Source of the DNA: Yersinia proxima
GTDB lineage: Bacteria > Pseudomonadota > Gammaproteobacteria > Enterobacterales > Enterobacteriaceae
Length of the DNA: 64,000 nucleotides
Direction of reading: 5' to 3'
Assembly (NCBI RefSeq): GCF_902170785.1
Contig: NZ_CABHYG010000004.1
Span: 496,001-560,000 of the forward strand
The position numbers and the translations under genes were made by a program. Every line of letters begins with the position of its first letter. The first letter of the stretch is position 1. This document shows positions 1 to 7,931 of this stretch, in pieces. The notes below the pieces were generated by a model. It made no database searches. It was not told the DNA's origin and worked only from the letters and a program-made list of their open reading frames with translations.

Positions 1-517
1 TTTCAATACTTTTAGGGGATGGGGTTTCACCACGGGCAAAAGCAGATTTCACATCACTAACCCGCGCCTCATCGTTAGACGGAAATGTCACCGGGCTGAC
101 TTCCCACAGATCGACCTCCTTCAGTAAATACGCTTCCTTATTGCGGTCGTACTCCCAATCCTTGAGCATGTACCCAATAGAAAGGCCGGTTAAAGAACCG
201 GCCTTCATGTGTGCGTGAGCGCGTTTGGCGAGTGGGTCATCGTCAATTAACAATCGTCCCTTGACGAATAGTCCAACATCATCCTCTTTCATTTCGGTAT
301 AAATGCCGATCGGCTCATCCATGCGGTGCTGCCATAACATGGCGGGCAGGGCATTTTTATCCCGCCATGCATTCAGTGATTTGATGAAAGCACCCGGTAC
401 AACAATATCGTCATAGCTGTCTTTCACGCCAAAGACTGAGCCGTAGCCCTCAAACTCTCCCGAGTCACTGACCGATTTCAGCTTTAGCGGGAAATCCATG
501 CGTTGCTTAGTCAGCAT
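1..517 (-). CDS. HK97-family prohead protease, 3' part missing (window edge)
   Basis: The minus-strand frame opens at 517 and runs off the left edge after 172 codons, so only the N-terminal part is seen. This protease family cleaves scaffold and capsid precursors inside the prohead. The translation contains LPAMLWQHRMDEPIG, with the family's catalytic histidine, and GSLTGLSIGY, with its catalytic serine. The start overlaps the end of the portal gene by 11 bases, as in HK97-type head operons (terS-terL-portal-protease-capsid). A second possible start lies at 499. The major capsid gene is expected just beyond the edge. Confidence 0.88.
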   Translation of the reverse strand, partial: MLTKQRMDFPLKLKSVSDSGEFEGYGSVFGVKDSYDDIVVPGAFIKSLNAWRDKNALPAMLWQHRMDEPIGIYTEMKEDDVGLFVKGRLLIDDDPLAKRAHAHMKAGSLTGLSIGYMLKDWEYDRNKEAYLLKEVDLWEVSPVTFPSNDEARVSDVKSAFARGETPSPKSIE

Positions 518-1736
518 GCTTTTGATCCTCAGTGGGTTTGGTTTTACTTTCTTGCGGTTTGGTGGTCATGTTCATCGGCGTGAGGTAGATGTCACCGCCC
601 GGACGTGGGTTTCTATCTTCCAGTTCGAGGCAGTCATTCGGGGAGAATATGCCCCAGTTAATTCCGGTCGCATAAGACTCAAAACGAGACTTCATATCTC
701 CCCGTAATAACGCCCCAGCATTGAATTTAGCGTAAAATTCACCCTGTTTTGATTCGCGTACCAGACCAATATTGATACGTTGCTCAATCCGAGTGAGATA
801 GGGCACCAAAGAATAATTAATAAAGCCAATACCGAGATTCTCAATATTGCTGAATGTTGCATGATCGGTATTTTGTACCAGGTGCATAGGAACCCGAAAC
901 AGGCGACATATCTCTTCAAGTTGAAATTTGCGGGTTTCAAGGAACTGGCTATCTTCAGCGTTCATTCCCATCGCTTTCCAGTCGAGGCCCATCTCAAGGA
1001 TCATTGGCTTATGGGCATTTGCCAGCCCAGAGTGCCTATCTTCAAAATCGCCCTTAAGCCGCGCATAAGCTGCGTCAGTTAACGTCTGTTCAGTTCGCAG
1101 AACACCTGATGTCACTGCGCCATTTTTGAATAGCCGCGAGCCGTGTTCTTCAGTGGCCAGCCCCAGCGATATCGCTTCACGGGCATAAGCAATGGGGTTT
1201 AATCCATTAAGCCCATCAAGTGTGAGAATACGAACATGCCAAATATCATCTTGCGATAGAACGTCTGTGGTGCCATCTGGAAAGGTGACTCGGTATACCG
1301 GTTCCCACTGGCTATTCAGCTTAGGTTCAACACTGCCAGGATCGAGTGGCAATAACTCCACCACCTCACCTAACGCTTTGACTTTATAGGCGTAGAAGTT
1401 GCCGCGAAGACATAAGCAAACAATCAGTAGTTCCCAGAACTCCTGCGGGGTCATGTATCCATTAGGCTTGAGAGATAAGAGTTTTGAGAGCCGCTCTTTT
1501 GGGACTTTTTCCCGCCGACCGTTCGCTGATTTATAAAGGTTGCAAGGCAGCATACCGACTGACTCAGCCAGAACGCGAATACAACCAAACACAGCGGTAA
1601 GGCGCATCGCCTTTTGGCTGCTAACTCTCAAACCGGTGTAGGTGTCGTAAGTCATGCCCACTACTTCGGCTAATTCAGCGGGAGTAGTCACGCGAGCGGT
1701 ATCCGGTGCGGACTTAAACATATTTGGAAAAAACAT
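507..1736 (-). CDS. phage portal protein, HK97 family
   Basis: This 409-residue protein matches the HK97-type portal family in length and sequence style, including a GLNGLNPIAYAREAISLG segment near the middle and an N-terminal region rich in hydrophobic and small residues. Twelve copies form the ring at one capsid vertex through which DNA enters and leaves. The start codon overlaps the stop of the upstream small membrane protein by one base (TAATG), and the end overlaps the protease gene. Both point to coupled translation in the head operon. No frameshift or internal stop is seen, so the gene looks intact. Confidence 0.92.
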   Translation of the reverse strand: MFFPNMFKSAPDTARVTTPAELAEVVGMTYDTYTGLRVSSQKAMRLTAVFGCIRVLAESVGMLPCNLYKSANGRREKVPKERLSKLLSLKPNGYMTPQEFWELLIVCLCLRGNFYAYKVKALGEVVELLPLDPGSVEPKLNSQWEPVYRVTFPDGTTDVLSQDDIWHVRILTLDGLNGLNPIAYAREAISLGLATEEHGSRLFKNGAVTSGVLRTEQTLTDAAYARLKGDFEDRHSGLANAHKPMILEMGLDWKAMGMNAEDSQFLETRKFQLEEICRLFRVPMHLVQNTDHATFSNIENLGIGFINYSLVPYLTRIEQRINIGLVRESKQGEFYAKFNAGALLRGDMKSRFESYATGINWGIFSPNDCLELEDRNPRPGGDIYLTPMNMTTKPQESKTKPTEDQKHAD

Positions 1737-1924
1737 TAAGCCCCTCCATCATTATCATTGGGCTTTTGAGCCACCGATCTGGACACCAGATAAGACCATG
1801 CGAGGCATAAACCACCAGCAACCGAAAAACCCATGGCAGGGAGAATCAACCACGCACCATAGGAAAGCAGTGCCGCACCGATAAGCCCTACAATCAAGGA
1901 CAATATTGAAAGAAATTGGATCAT
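1736..1924 (-). CDS. small two-helix membrane protein of the head operon
   Basis: This is a 62-residue protein with two hydrophobic stretches (about residues 3-19 and 24-46) and a polar tail. It lies between the large terminase and the portal, with one-base stop/start coupling to the portal, so it is translated as part of the head module. Small proteins at this position are frequent in HK97-like prophages and have no assigned role that I know of. The double membrane-segment pattern is directly visible; anything further about function would be a guess. Confidence 0.7.
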   Translation of the reverse strand: MIQFLSILSLIVGLIGAALLSYGAWLILPAMGFSVAGGLCLAWSYLVSRSVAQKPNDNDGGA

Positions 1925-1934
1925 GAAGTTGCCT

Positions 1935-3665
1935 TTAAAGAGAGCGGATCCCGTGAGAAACCAGGTGATCAGAAAGAGTTTTTTCGGTGTCGTTCAGCAT
2001 GGCCCGACCAATAGCCATAATTAGCGCAACAGCACCATCGATTTTGTTTTCGGAAGCCTCTTTTATCGGCCTGACAACATCATCATTACCGGGCAGATAC
2101 TTGCCCACTACGTTGCTGATACACCATGTCATGATGGGGTTGCCATCATGGTGAAAGCGCCCAGACTCAACCGCGGCTTCCAGTTCCTTCATGGCGTCGC
2201 TCATGTTGGTATAGTTCTGAACGATGGTGATCGGGCTTAACCCCTCTTCAGCCAGATGGTGAGAAAGGTTGGTTGCACCGTGTGGGTCAATAGGCGATTC
2301 CTCAACCGGATTTAGACGATTTACCTCTTTGGCAGCTTCAAGAATTTCCCGATAGTCTATTTCAGCACCGGGAGTTGCCACCAAATGCCCAGTAATTACC
2401 CACTTTTGGAAGCGTTCAGCAGTACGCCGATCCTCTACATCAGCACTGAATACCGTGTCATACGGCACCCAGAACTTAGGGGCGATACAGTAATAATGCT
2501 GTTTTCCGTCAATAGTCCGGGTAAACAGGCGCGGCATGGAGTTCATATCCAGTTTGCGGGCTAAGTCAAAAGAGAGATAACAGGATTGACCTTCAAACTG
2601 TTCCAGCGTCAAGGTGCTATCTTCACAGGCCCGCCAACTCACCATATTGAAGAATGCGGATCGGGCAGATACCCAGATATTTAAATGTTTAGTTTTAAAG
2701 ATGTTGGCTTGACGGGCATTATTCATCGCCCTTTGTTGCTGGCTCAGTAAGAAATCACTGTAAACAGATACCCCCATATTGGGGTTAGCTTTCTTCAGTG
2801 ATGCGGGTAATGTCCAGTCGTCCCCCTCATCAACGGTATAAATGATCCCGAACAGTTCATCGTTTGGGACAGTACCGTTAAGCATTTCAATAACTTCTCG
2901 GCGCTTGTCGTAACACGGCCCTTCAATGTTGTAGCCCGCAGTGGTAATCGCCCACATGATGGGCTGTCTGCGTGACCCCATACCCGTTAACATGGTGGTG
3001 TAGAGTGAGTCTGTTTCGTGTTCGTGATACTCGTCCACGATGGCGCAACTGGGTGATGAGCCGTCACCGGGGTTACCGATAACCGGCTCAAACCGTGCAC
3101 CATCTTCTGGCCGGTTCATGTTGGAAGCATTCACTTCAATGCCAAAGGCTTCACAGAGCAGCGGTGTACGCTTGCACATCAAACGCGCAGGACGGAATAC
3201 TTCCCATGCTTGTTTCTCGGTTGTGGCACCGGAATAAACCTCAGCGCCGAACTCGTCATCACATGAAAAGCAGAATAACGCCACCCCAGCGGAAATCGCT
3301 GATTTGCCATTTTTGCGGGGGATCTCGGTGTAGACCTCGCGGAACCGGCGTAACTTGCTGCCTTTATGCAGCCAGCCGAATGCGCAGCAGACGATAAAAA
3401 GTTGCCACGGTTCTAAGGTGATGGGCATTCGCTTAAAGGCCCACTCCCCCTTGGTGTGGGGAAGCAGTTGAATAAACTTTGCGGCTTTCTCAGCGCGGTC
3501 TTTATCGAATCTGTATTTAAATTTACGGCCTTTTTCTGCCGCCAGATCATCGATGTGACGCTGACAGGCATCAATAACAAAACGACAAGCAACAATCCGC
3601 CCCTGCACCACATGACGGGCGTACTGATTCGCCGCATTAACATTCGGATAGGCTTTTCTGGTCAT
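1935..3665 (-). CDS. terminase large subunit, phage packaging motor
   Basis: This 576-residue ATPase-nuclease pumps DNA into the prohead and cuts it. The N-terminal ATPase domain shows a degenerate Walker A (PRKNGKS, about residue 116) and a Walker B/catalytic pair (AIVDEYHEH, about residue 213). The C-terminal nuclease half carries acidic segments, including a conserved [12 protein letters not shown]-like motif. Its start overlaps the terminase small subunit by four bases (ATGA type). Together with a P27-type small subunit and a nearby HNH gene, this predicts cos-type packaging. Length is typical of the family and the frame is intact. Confidence 0.93.
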   Translation of the reverse strand: MTRKAYPNVNAANQYARHVVQGRIVACRFVIDACQRHIDDLAAEKGRKFKYRFDKDRAEKAAKFIQLLPHTKGEWAFKRMPITLEPWQLFIVCCAFGWLHKGSKLRRFREVYTEIPRKNGKSAISAGVALFCFSCDDEFGAEVYSGATTEKQAWEVFRPARLMCKRTPLLCEAFGIEVNASNMNRPEDGARFEPVIGNPGDGSSPSCAIVDEYHEHETDSLYTTMLTGMGSRRQPIMWAITTAGYNIEGPCYDKRREVIEMLNGTVPNDELFGIIYTVDEGDDWTLPASLKKANPNMGVSVYSDFLLSQQQRAMNNARQANIFKTKHLNIWVSARSAFFNMVSWRACEDSTLTLEQFEGQSCYLSFDLARKLDMNSMPRLFTRTIDGKQHYYCIAPKFWVPYDTVFSADVEDRRTAERFQKWVITGHLVATPGAEIDYREILEAAKEVNRLNPVEESPIDPHGATNLSHHLAEEGLSPITIVQNYTNMSDAMKELEAAVESGRFHHDGNPIMTWCISNVVGKYLPGNDDVVRPIKEASENKIDGAVALIMAIGRAMLNDTEKTLSDHLVSHGIRSL

Positions 3666-4132
3666 AGGTTTGTGAACGGATTCTTTGAGGTTTTCTTGCC
3701 TGCGCCAACTAAACGGGCGCGACTGCTAGGGTCTAAACCCAACATACCGCCAAAAGAAGCCAGCTGTTTCATGGCTTCATTCAATGCCGTTAGAGCAGGG
3801 TTCTTTACTGGCCCGCCGGTTGCACCAACCATCACAACGCCATGTATGGCCACATGCGCCTGAGACTTTCGGGCCGTTGAGTAGGCCACGCAGAACATTT
3901 CAAGGTTATGCAGATCAGTGGCACAAAGCACTTGTTGAGCGCAAAGCTCTTTTGCTGCCATGACCCACATCGTTGAGGCGTATTCATCAAACCATTCTGG
4001 CGGCGATGCTCCCTTGATTGGCGTGAATGCGGGTTCGTCTTTGTTTAGAGCACGTTTACCCGGATTGCCCGCCAATTCCTTCCGGGCGGTTGGCTTGGCT
4101 CGGCGTCCGGATCGGCCCGGCGCTCCAGCCAT
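3662..4132 (-). CDS. terminase small subunit, P27 family
   Basis: This is a 156-residue protein with a basic, proline-rich N terminus ([25 protein letters not shown]), typical of P27-family small terminases, followed by a helical region. It recognises the packaging site and loads the large subunit. It overlaps the large terminase gene by four bases and is preceded by a 177-base non-coding stretch that probably contains the packaging site. Assignment rests on the N-terminal signature and the position directly before the large subunit. Confidence 0.87.
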   Translation of the reverse strand: MAGAPGRSGRRAKPTARKELAGNPGKRALNKDEPAFTPIKGASPPEWFDEYASTMWVMAAKELCAQQVLCATDLHNLEMFCVAYSTARKSQAHVAIHGVVMVGATGGPVKNPALTALNEAMKQLASFGGMLGLDPSSRARLVGAGKKTSKNPFTNL

Positions 4133-4318
4133 AATCCCTCCAGTTTTAATTTCATTTTACGCGGGTAAAAAAATCCAACGAGGCTGGCGGTACGGTAGGG
4201 CAAGGGCTGCAGAGATTCGATCCCCCCCCTCCCATTGATGATATTGATTCTCATTTGATGTGATGATGCACCGTTTTGGTGCTCACATTGGTGATGTTGA
4301 TAATCATTATCACTTGAT
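4133..4318. other. candidate cos / terminase-binding region
   Basis: This non-coding stretch lies between the HNH gene and the small terminase, where HK97-type phages carry cos. It holds a run of eight C residues (4222-4229). Five copies of TTGAT (ATCAA on the transcribed strand) start at 4235, 4244, 4255, 4297 and 4314. A hairpin GCACC-gtttt-GGTGC lies at 4268-4282. An iterated short motif next to a G/C-rich tract resembles a cosN plus cosB layout. The location is seen directly; the cos assignment is an inference. Confidence 0.45.
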
Positions 4319-4660
4319 TCGTTCGGTCGCAGTCTTCTTTCTATGGTGAGGCCAGCACAACAGTTCGAGGTTGGATGGGTCATCAGTGCCACCGTGAGCC
4401 TTAGCTCTGATGTGATCGACCGTTGTACCCGCCACCACCAGACCTTCACGCAGACACTGTTGGCACAGCCCTTTGTCTCTGGCCTTTATCAGTGGCTTCA
4501 ACTTATCCCAATTGGCGCCATAACCACGCTCATGCCTGGTCTTGCCCTGCTGATGGTTCTCCCATCCGGTATTCTGATGCTCAGGACAATAACCAGTGCT
4601 GTGGATCGTGGTGTTACGGCACCCGTGCTTACGGCAGGCTCGCGGTATTCTGGGTGGCAT
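4310..4660 (-). CDS. HNH endonuclease, HK97 gp74-like
   Basis: This 116-residue protein has two zinc-binding cysteine pairs and an HNH core (TTVDHIRAKAHGGTDDPSNLELLCWPHH, residues about 78-105; cysteines in CRKHGC and CQQC). In HK97 the equivalent protein next to the terminase genes is needed for specific cos cleavage. The gene sits directly upstream of the candidate cos region and terminase small subunit. A GGAG ribosome site lies seven bases before the ATG. The stop codon overlaps the last ATCAA repeat region. Confidence 0.9.
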   Translation of the reverse strand: MPPRIPRACRKHGCRNTTIHSTGYCPEHQNTGWENHQQGKTRHERGYGANWDKLKPLIKARDKGLCQQCLREGLVVAGTTVDHIRAKAHGGTDDPSNLELLCWPHHRKKTATERIK

Positions 4661-4765
4661 GGCATTACTCCAATAGAAAAGCCACCGGCTTATAAGGCCA
4701 GTGGCTTGCTGTAGTTAGTGATAATTAAAAACCTGCAGTAGTAAGGTCTAATAGCTAAATGAAGA

Positions 4766-4975
4766 TCACTTTGAGTTAACTGACTTCATTGCACTTTTAA
4801 TCGCGACACAAGCTTGAGTCACATGAGGATGTTCTACACTGCGGTATTTTGAGTGTCCAATAATCAATGCTGTTGATTGCTGGAGTAAATTATCCATATC
4901 AGTACCTGAATCTTTAACCGCTCCCAACACTGCTACCAAGGCTTGCTCAAGAGCTATTTCACGATCAGATGGCAT
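4766..4975 (-). CDS. small phage protein of unknown function
   Basis: This 69-residue, mostly helical protein lies between the lysis cassette and the HNH gene. I start it at the ATG at 4975, which has an AAGGAT ribosome site nine bases upstream; an in-frame TTG lies one codon earlier. Composition is ordinary, with no signal peptide, membrane helix or recognisable motif. The gene is isolated by gaps of about 100 and 170 bases. I do not recognise its family. The support is frame, ribosome site and conserved strand direction only. Confidence 0.55.
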   Translation of the reverse strand: MPSDREIALEQALVAVLGAVKDSGTDMDNLLQQSTALIIGHSKYRSVEHPHVTQACVAIKSAMKSVNSK

Positions 4976-4978
4976 CAA

Positions 4979-5145
4979 TATTATCCTTATTTAAAATAAC
5001 TTGAACCAACAATGTATCATCTTGCAAAAGTAAATAAGTTAGCCCCTACAACAGTTTTAAATGTTCCTACTAGAGTTCTGCCGCCAACTAATAATTTCAT
5101 CGAGCCGTCCCTTACAGATCCGCAGCTCACGTTTCAAAGCCAATG
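4979..5145. other. 167-base gap with only weak mini-ORFs
   Basis: Two very short minus-strand frames are present: 5017-5100 (27 codons, ATG) and 5057-5143 (28 codons, TTG start, basic helical peptide). Each has only a partial ribosome site, and the two overlap in different frames, so at most one is real. Neither is supported enough to call as a gene. No strong terminator or promoter is evident. Confidence 0.3.
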
Positions 5146-5667
5146 CTATTGATGTGTAATGCTGTTAATTATTCGCCGGTCGTCAGTGACAACCTTTTGT
5201 AGCGCAGTGAGCTTCTCAACTAACTTGTCGGCTCGTTCAGCGATTGAAATAAGAAACCCGACATCTGCGTCTGAAAATCCGCAATCTCTGGCTGCATCAG
5301 TGAGCTGTCCACTGGCGGGAGTAACGGACATGTCCCCAACTGAAGCGGAGAGACACTCGAAACGCTTTTGCAGCTTGATATTGCCAGCACGGTAAGCAGC
5401 AATAGTGCTTTTTGCTTTGTTCTCAGCATCTGCTACCCCTTGTTGATATGCTTTTAATCCGGCTGATTGTGCGGCTTGAAGTTGAGCCTCTTTTTCGGTG
5501 GCACTCTTTTTGGCGGCTAGCTCTGCCGTTAGGTCTGATTTATCGCGCTTAGTCCACTTGAGAGACCATTCCGAGTTTTTACTATCGCTACCCCACCAGT
5601 ATCCGCCTCCGACTAAAACTGAAATCACCAGTAAGACGGCTATCAATCTCAATAGGGTTTCTTTCAT
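5146..5667 (-). CDS. Rz: inner-membrane spanin (Rz-like)
   Basis: This 173-residue protein has one N-terminal transmembrane helix (about residues 7-24) followed by a long charged helical periplasmic region, the i-spanin architecture. With an outer-membrane lipoprotein partner it fuses the two membranes at the last step of lysis. It overlaps the endolysin gene by four bases, and a complete Rz1 frame is embedded inside it in the +1 register. The end of the gene faces a short gap, so the lysis cassette stops here. Confidence 0.85.
   Translation of the reverse strand: MKETLLRLIAVLLVISVLVGGGYWWGSDSKNSEWSLKWTKRDKSDLTAELAAKKSATEKEAQLQAAQSAGLKAYQQGVADAENKAKSTIAAYRAGNIKLQKRFECLSASVGDMSVTPASGQLTDAARDCGFSDADVGFLISIAERADKLVEKLTALQKVVTDDRRIINSITHQ
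5220..5429 (-). CDS. Rz1: outer-membrane spanin lipoprotein (Rz1), embedded in Rz
   Basis: This 69-residue protein is encoded entirely inside Rz in the +1 frame. Its start (5429) is 238 bases after the Rz start. It has a lipoprotein signal: a basic start (MLRTKQK), a hydrophobic run and a lipobox ending AISSC, with C20 as the acylated residue. The mature part is short and contains PLLPPVDSS, a modest proline cluster like that of lambda Rz1. Nested genes in different frames encoding both spanin halves are a known lambdoid arrangement, so this is a real overlapping gene and not a shadow. Confidence 0.85.
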   Translation of the reverse strand: MLRTKQKALLLLTVLAISSCKSVSSVSPLQLGTCPLLPPVDSSLMQPEIADFQTQMSGFLFQSLNEPTS

Positions 5668-6062
5668 GCTGGCATCTCAATGTGAGGCGCATCCAAGAAC
5701 TTCGCTGGCTTGTCATTCGGGTTATCAGTCCAGGTGATACCGAAACGCAGCTTAACGCCTAACTCTTTACCTGCCTGATGCATTGCATTGAGAACAGGTA
5801 ACCAGCACTTATAGTCGTTCCAGTCACCACCTACGGGGAATAGGTCTACAGCATTGCCAGAGATATGGCGGCTGTTCATGGTCTGACTCTTGCCAGTGGC
5901 CACCAGCTCCTTTTGCCGTTCTACCGTGCGGACACCTTCAATAACGCCGAAATCAACCGTTGATAGCTCCAGAGCGCGGCGCACCACTTTCACCAGGCTA
6001 GCGTTAACGCCTTTCAGGTTATTCTCGCTTCGCTGGCTAAATCGAAAATTAGTTGTTTGCAT
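5664..6062 (-). CDS. endolysin, M15-type L-alanyl-D-glutamate peptidase
   Basis: This 132-residue peptidase cuts the peptide stems of murein. The zinc-binding and catalytic pattern of the M15 family is visible: SRHISGNAVDLFP (H and D ligands) near the middle and APHIEMPA (catalytic and ligand histidine region) at the end. There is no signal peptide, so export depends on the holin. I chose the ATG at 6062; the longer frame from 6107 lies inside the holin gene without a ribosome site. The start overlaps the holin end by 14 bases and the end overlaps Rz. Confidence 0.88.
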   Translation of the reverse strand: MQTTNFRFSQRSENNLKGVNASLVKVVRRALELSTVDFGVIEGVRTVERQKELVATGKSQTMNSRHISGNAVDLFPVGGDWNDYKCWLPVLNAMHQAGKELGVKLRFGITWTDNPNDKPAKFLDAPHIEMPA

Positions 6063-6366
6063 TCTTAAACCCCGTAATCCGCTCCCAGAAGAATGAGAGA
6101 GCCACACTACCCATAGTTCCGCTCATGCCAGCAACAACCAGAACGTAGTAAATACTGAGTCCTGACTCGATGCTGATCAGTCCGCCGATTAACCCAGCGA
6201 ACCCGGACACAGCAACCTGAGCGAATGCCGCCACCCAGCTCCATGTGGTTTTATTCGTTCTGGTATCGATGATGTATTTAACAAAGCCGCCATAAATTGA
6301 CATGGCAGCAATAAGCACCCAAACGATAAGACCGTATGAGCCAGGGTCATTTTTTGGCATTTTCAT
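6049..6366 (-). CDS. phage holin with three hydrophobic segments
   Basis: This is a roughly 105-residue membrane protein with hydrophobic segments at about residues 12-28, 44-62 and 68-90 and a short charged tail. It is the first gene of the lysis cassette, directly followed by the overlapping endolysin. Holins form the timed lesions that release endolysin. The ATG at 6366 is preceded by a strong GGGGGAG ribosome site; the longer frame to 6420 enters the leader terminator and is unlikely. A later in-frame ATG at 6360 could give a dual start (Met-Lys-Met), reminiscent of holin/antiholin pairs. Confidence 0.82.
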   Translation of the reverse strand: MKMPKNDPGSYGLIVWVLIAAMSIYGGFVKYIIDTRTNKTTWSWVAAFAQVAVSGFAGLIGGLISIESGLSIYYVLVVAGMSGTMGSVALSFFWERITGFKNANN

Positions 6367-6403
6367 ATCTCCCCCTCCCATACGGGCTGGGCGTGTAGTG
6401 GAA

Positions 6404-6433
6404 ATAAAAAAAAGGCCCACCGAAGTGAGCCTT
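6404..6433 (-). terminator. leader terminator ahead of the lysis/late operon
   Basis: On the minus strand a nine-base stem (AAGGCTCAC / GTGGGCCTT, one wobble) with a TTCG tetraloop is followed by a run of eight or more T residues. It lies upstream of the holin, so transcription must read through it to express late genes. This is the arrangement of the lambda late leader terminator overcome by Q. Confidence 0.8.
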
Positions 6434-6870
6434 AAAATTGGTATGTGGTGTCCGGCGCTAATCTCGGATATGTCAGACTCTCACTGCGTTACTCCGTGTA
6501 TCGGGGAGTGGCTTTACACCCTCCCTTGCAGGCCGTCTGCTGGAGTTTTGCCAGCCTGCACGGTCACTTCATCTCCAGTATTGCGGCTCTTTAGCATGAG
6601 CATTCACCACATTCGGCTGGATACTGCCTCGTCCAAACCTCGGAGGATGGAAAGATTCAGGCTCTTTCAGTACCCATGCGAATGTAGAAAAACCCTTTTG
6701 TCATATCATTTACCATTGAGGCGAATCCTTTTGATTTAGATGCTAAAACCAAATAAAAAAGGCTATAGATCACAAACAAGCGGATACTGTTTAAAAAAAC
6801 AGTCCTAAAGATTCTCTTATCTAATCATCTGATGTAAAATTGAGCGTTTATCAATGATTAAGGGGGGGTT
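6434..6870. other. late leader / divergent control region, no gene
   Basis: There is no supported coding sequence in this 437-base stretch. On the minus strand it should hold the Q-dependent late promoter and leader RNA; I could not fix a convincing -35/-10 pair. On the plus strand it leads into the gene at 6871, with a LexA box at 6785-6804, an AT-rich promoter-like segment (TAAAAT at 6835) and a GGGGGGG ribosome site. No tRNA-like structure was found. Confidence 0.5.
6785..6804. promoter_or_regulatory. LexA (SOS) box upstream of the Q-lysis interval gene
   Basis: The sequence reads TACTGT, eight A/T bases, ACAGTC. This matches the enterobacterial LexA consensus CTGT-N8-ACAG with the preferred AT-rich centre and flanking TA. 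It also forms an inverted repeat ACTGTTT/AAACAGT. It lies 66 bases before the start of the plus-strand gene at 6871 and between that gene and the divergent late leader. Binding is predicted from the consensus only. Confidence 0.72.
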
Positions 6871-7788
6871 ATGATTTTCTTAAAAACAGAACTAGGGCAT
6901 GAAAAACTTGTTAGTTGGGATGACATAACAAAACGCCCGAATTTTATCCCTAAAATATCCAAAGATGGGCATGTACTTTCACACATTATTGGACATTATC
7001 AGTTTCAAGATAAAATCCATTGTGGCTTGACCGGTTGCAATCAACCACATAATAAAGGATACATAGTTGTTACTGAGAAAGGATTGGAAACAAATATAGG
7101 TAATACCTGTGGGCGCACTATATTTGGCGTTGAGTTCGATGACCACGCATCTGATTTCGATAGATTTAAAGAAAACGAACAAAGAAAAAGTGATATAACA
7201 TCTGCAAAATCCAAAACAACTCAATGGCATCATGCACTTGAAGCAATGCGAAATGGTTCTAAAAATATATCCTGGATTACCAACAAGTTAGATGAAATCA
7301 TCAATGCTAACCACGTTGGGCGCAGTGGGGCTATGGAAATGAGATCTCTTTCCCGAACCCAAAATTCAAACGTTACTGTTGATATGAGAATTATTGACAA
7401 AAAAATGAAAGAACTTCAATTTACATTTAATAAGCATTATAGAGAATCAGGCGAGGCGTTAGAGCAAAAGCACGTTGGTAAAATAAATTCCCTTCACGTT
7501 TTACAGCCCGCAAATAATCTACGAATCATGTATCACTCGGTGAGGGAGGGCATAAAACAAGTAGATGAATGTAATGTAAATACAGCCCCTAGCCCCATGC
7601 TTTCCTCTATTGCGCAAAGAGCGAACTCACTAGATGCAGAAATAAAACATATCCAACAAGTATTTTTAGATGCACGCAATTTCCTGAGCAGGAAAAATCT
7701 CCAAGTGATTCTGAGAAAATTAGAGGACATGGATGATGTTGATGAAATTGAACGCCAAGCATTTAGGAATTTTATTTATAGCCTATGA
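6871..7788 (+). CDS. unknown cargo (moron) gene between Q and lysis genes
   Basis: This 305-residue protein is on the strand opposite to all neighbouring late genes, visibly AT-rich, and bounded by its own upstream control region (LexA box at 6785) and its own terminator (7797-7822). These are the marks of an autonomously expressed prophage cargo gene. Near the N terminus, C51-x4-C56-x3-H60 and C80 in an IGNTCGRTIFG context suggest a small metal-binding module. The remainder is charged and helical (about residues 95-300), with coiled-coil-like stretches. There is no signal peptide or membrane helix, so it is probably cytoplasmic. I do not recognise a named family. A defence, toxin or DNA-damage-response role is possible but unproven. 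Confidence 0.75.
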   Translation: MIFLKTELGHEKLVSWDDITKRPNFIPKISKDGHVLSHIIGHYQFQDKIHCGLTGCNQPHNKGYIVVTEKGLETNIGNTCGRTIFGVEFDDHASDFDRFKENEQRKSDITSAKSKTTQWHHALEAMRNGSKNISWITNKLDEIINANHVGRSGAMEMRSLSRTQNSNVTVDMRIIDKKMKELQFTFNKHYRESGEALEQKHVGKINSLHVLQPANNLRIMYHSVREGIKQVDECNVNTAPSPMLSSIAQRANSLDAEIKHIQQVFLDARNFLSRKNLQVILRKLEDMDDVDEIERQAFRNFIYSL

Positions 7789-7796
7789 CAAAAAAA

Positions 7797-7822
7797 CCCG
7801 CAGAAATGCGGGCTTTGATTTT
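7797..7822 (+). terminator. intrinsic terminator after the cargo gene
   Basis: A CCCGCA / TGCGGG stem with a GAAA tetraloop begins nine bases after the stop codon and is followed by CTTTGATTTT. The A-run before it makes it potentially active on both strands, which would insulate the cargo gene from Q-region transcription. Confidence 0.85.
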
Positions 7823-7931
7823 CATGGTGGGCCACATGCGAGATATGCCACTATTTAAAGAAATTACGCCAAGTTCGGACAAAATGCAAGTTAATAATCA
7901 AACTTTGTCGCTAATGGCACCAATCATGACG

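Noticed and set aside
4293-4311. Near-perfect Fur box (17 of 19 bases of the GATAATGATAATCATTATC consensus)
   Set aside because: It lies in the candidate cos region and overlaps the HNH stop codon, with no iron-related gene nearby; the AT-rich repeated TTGAT motif can produce such a match by chance. It is better explained as part of the ATCAA repeat array, though Fur binding was not excluded.
5017-5143. Two overlapping mini-ORFs after Rz
   Set aside because: They are mutually overlapping frames of 27-28 codons with weak ribosome sites and no recognisable product.
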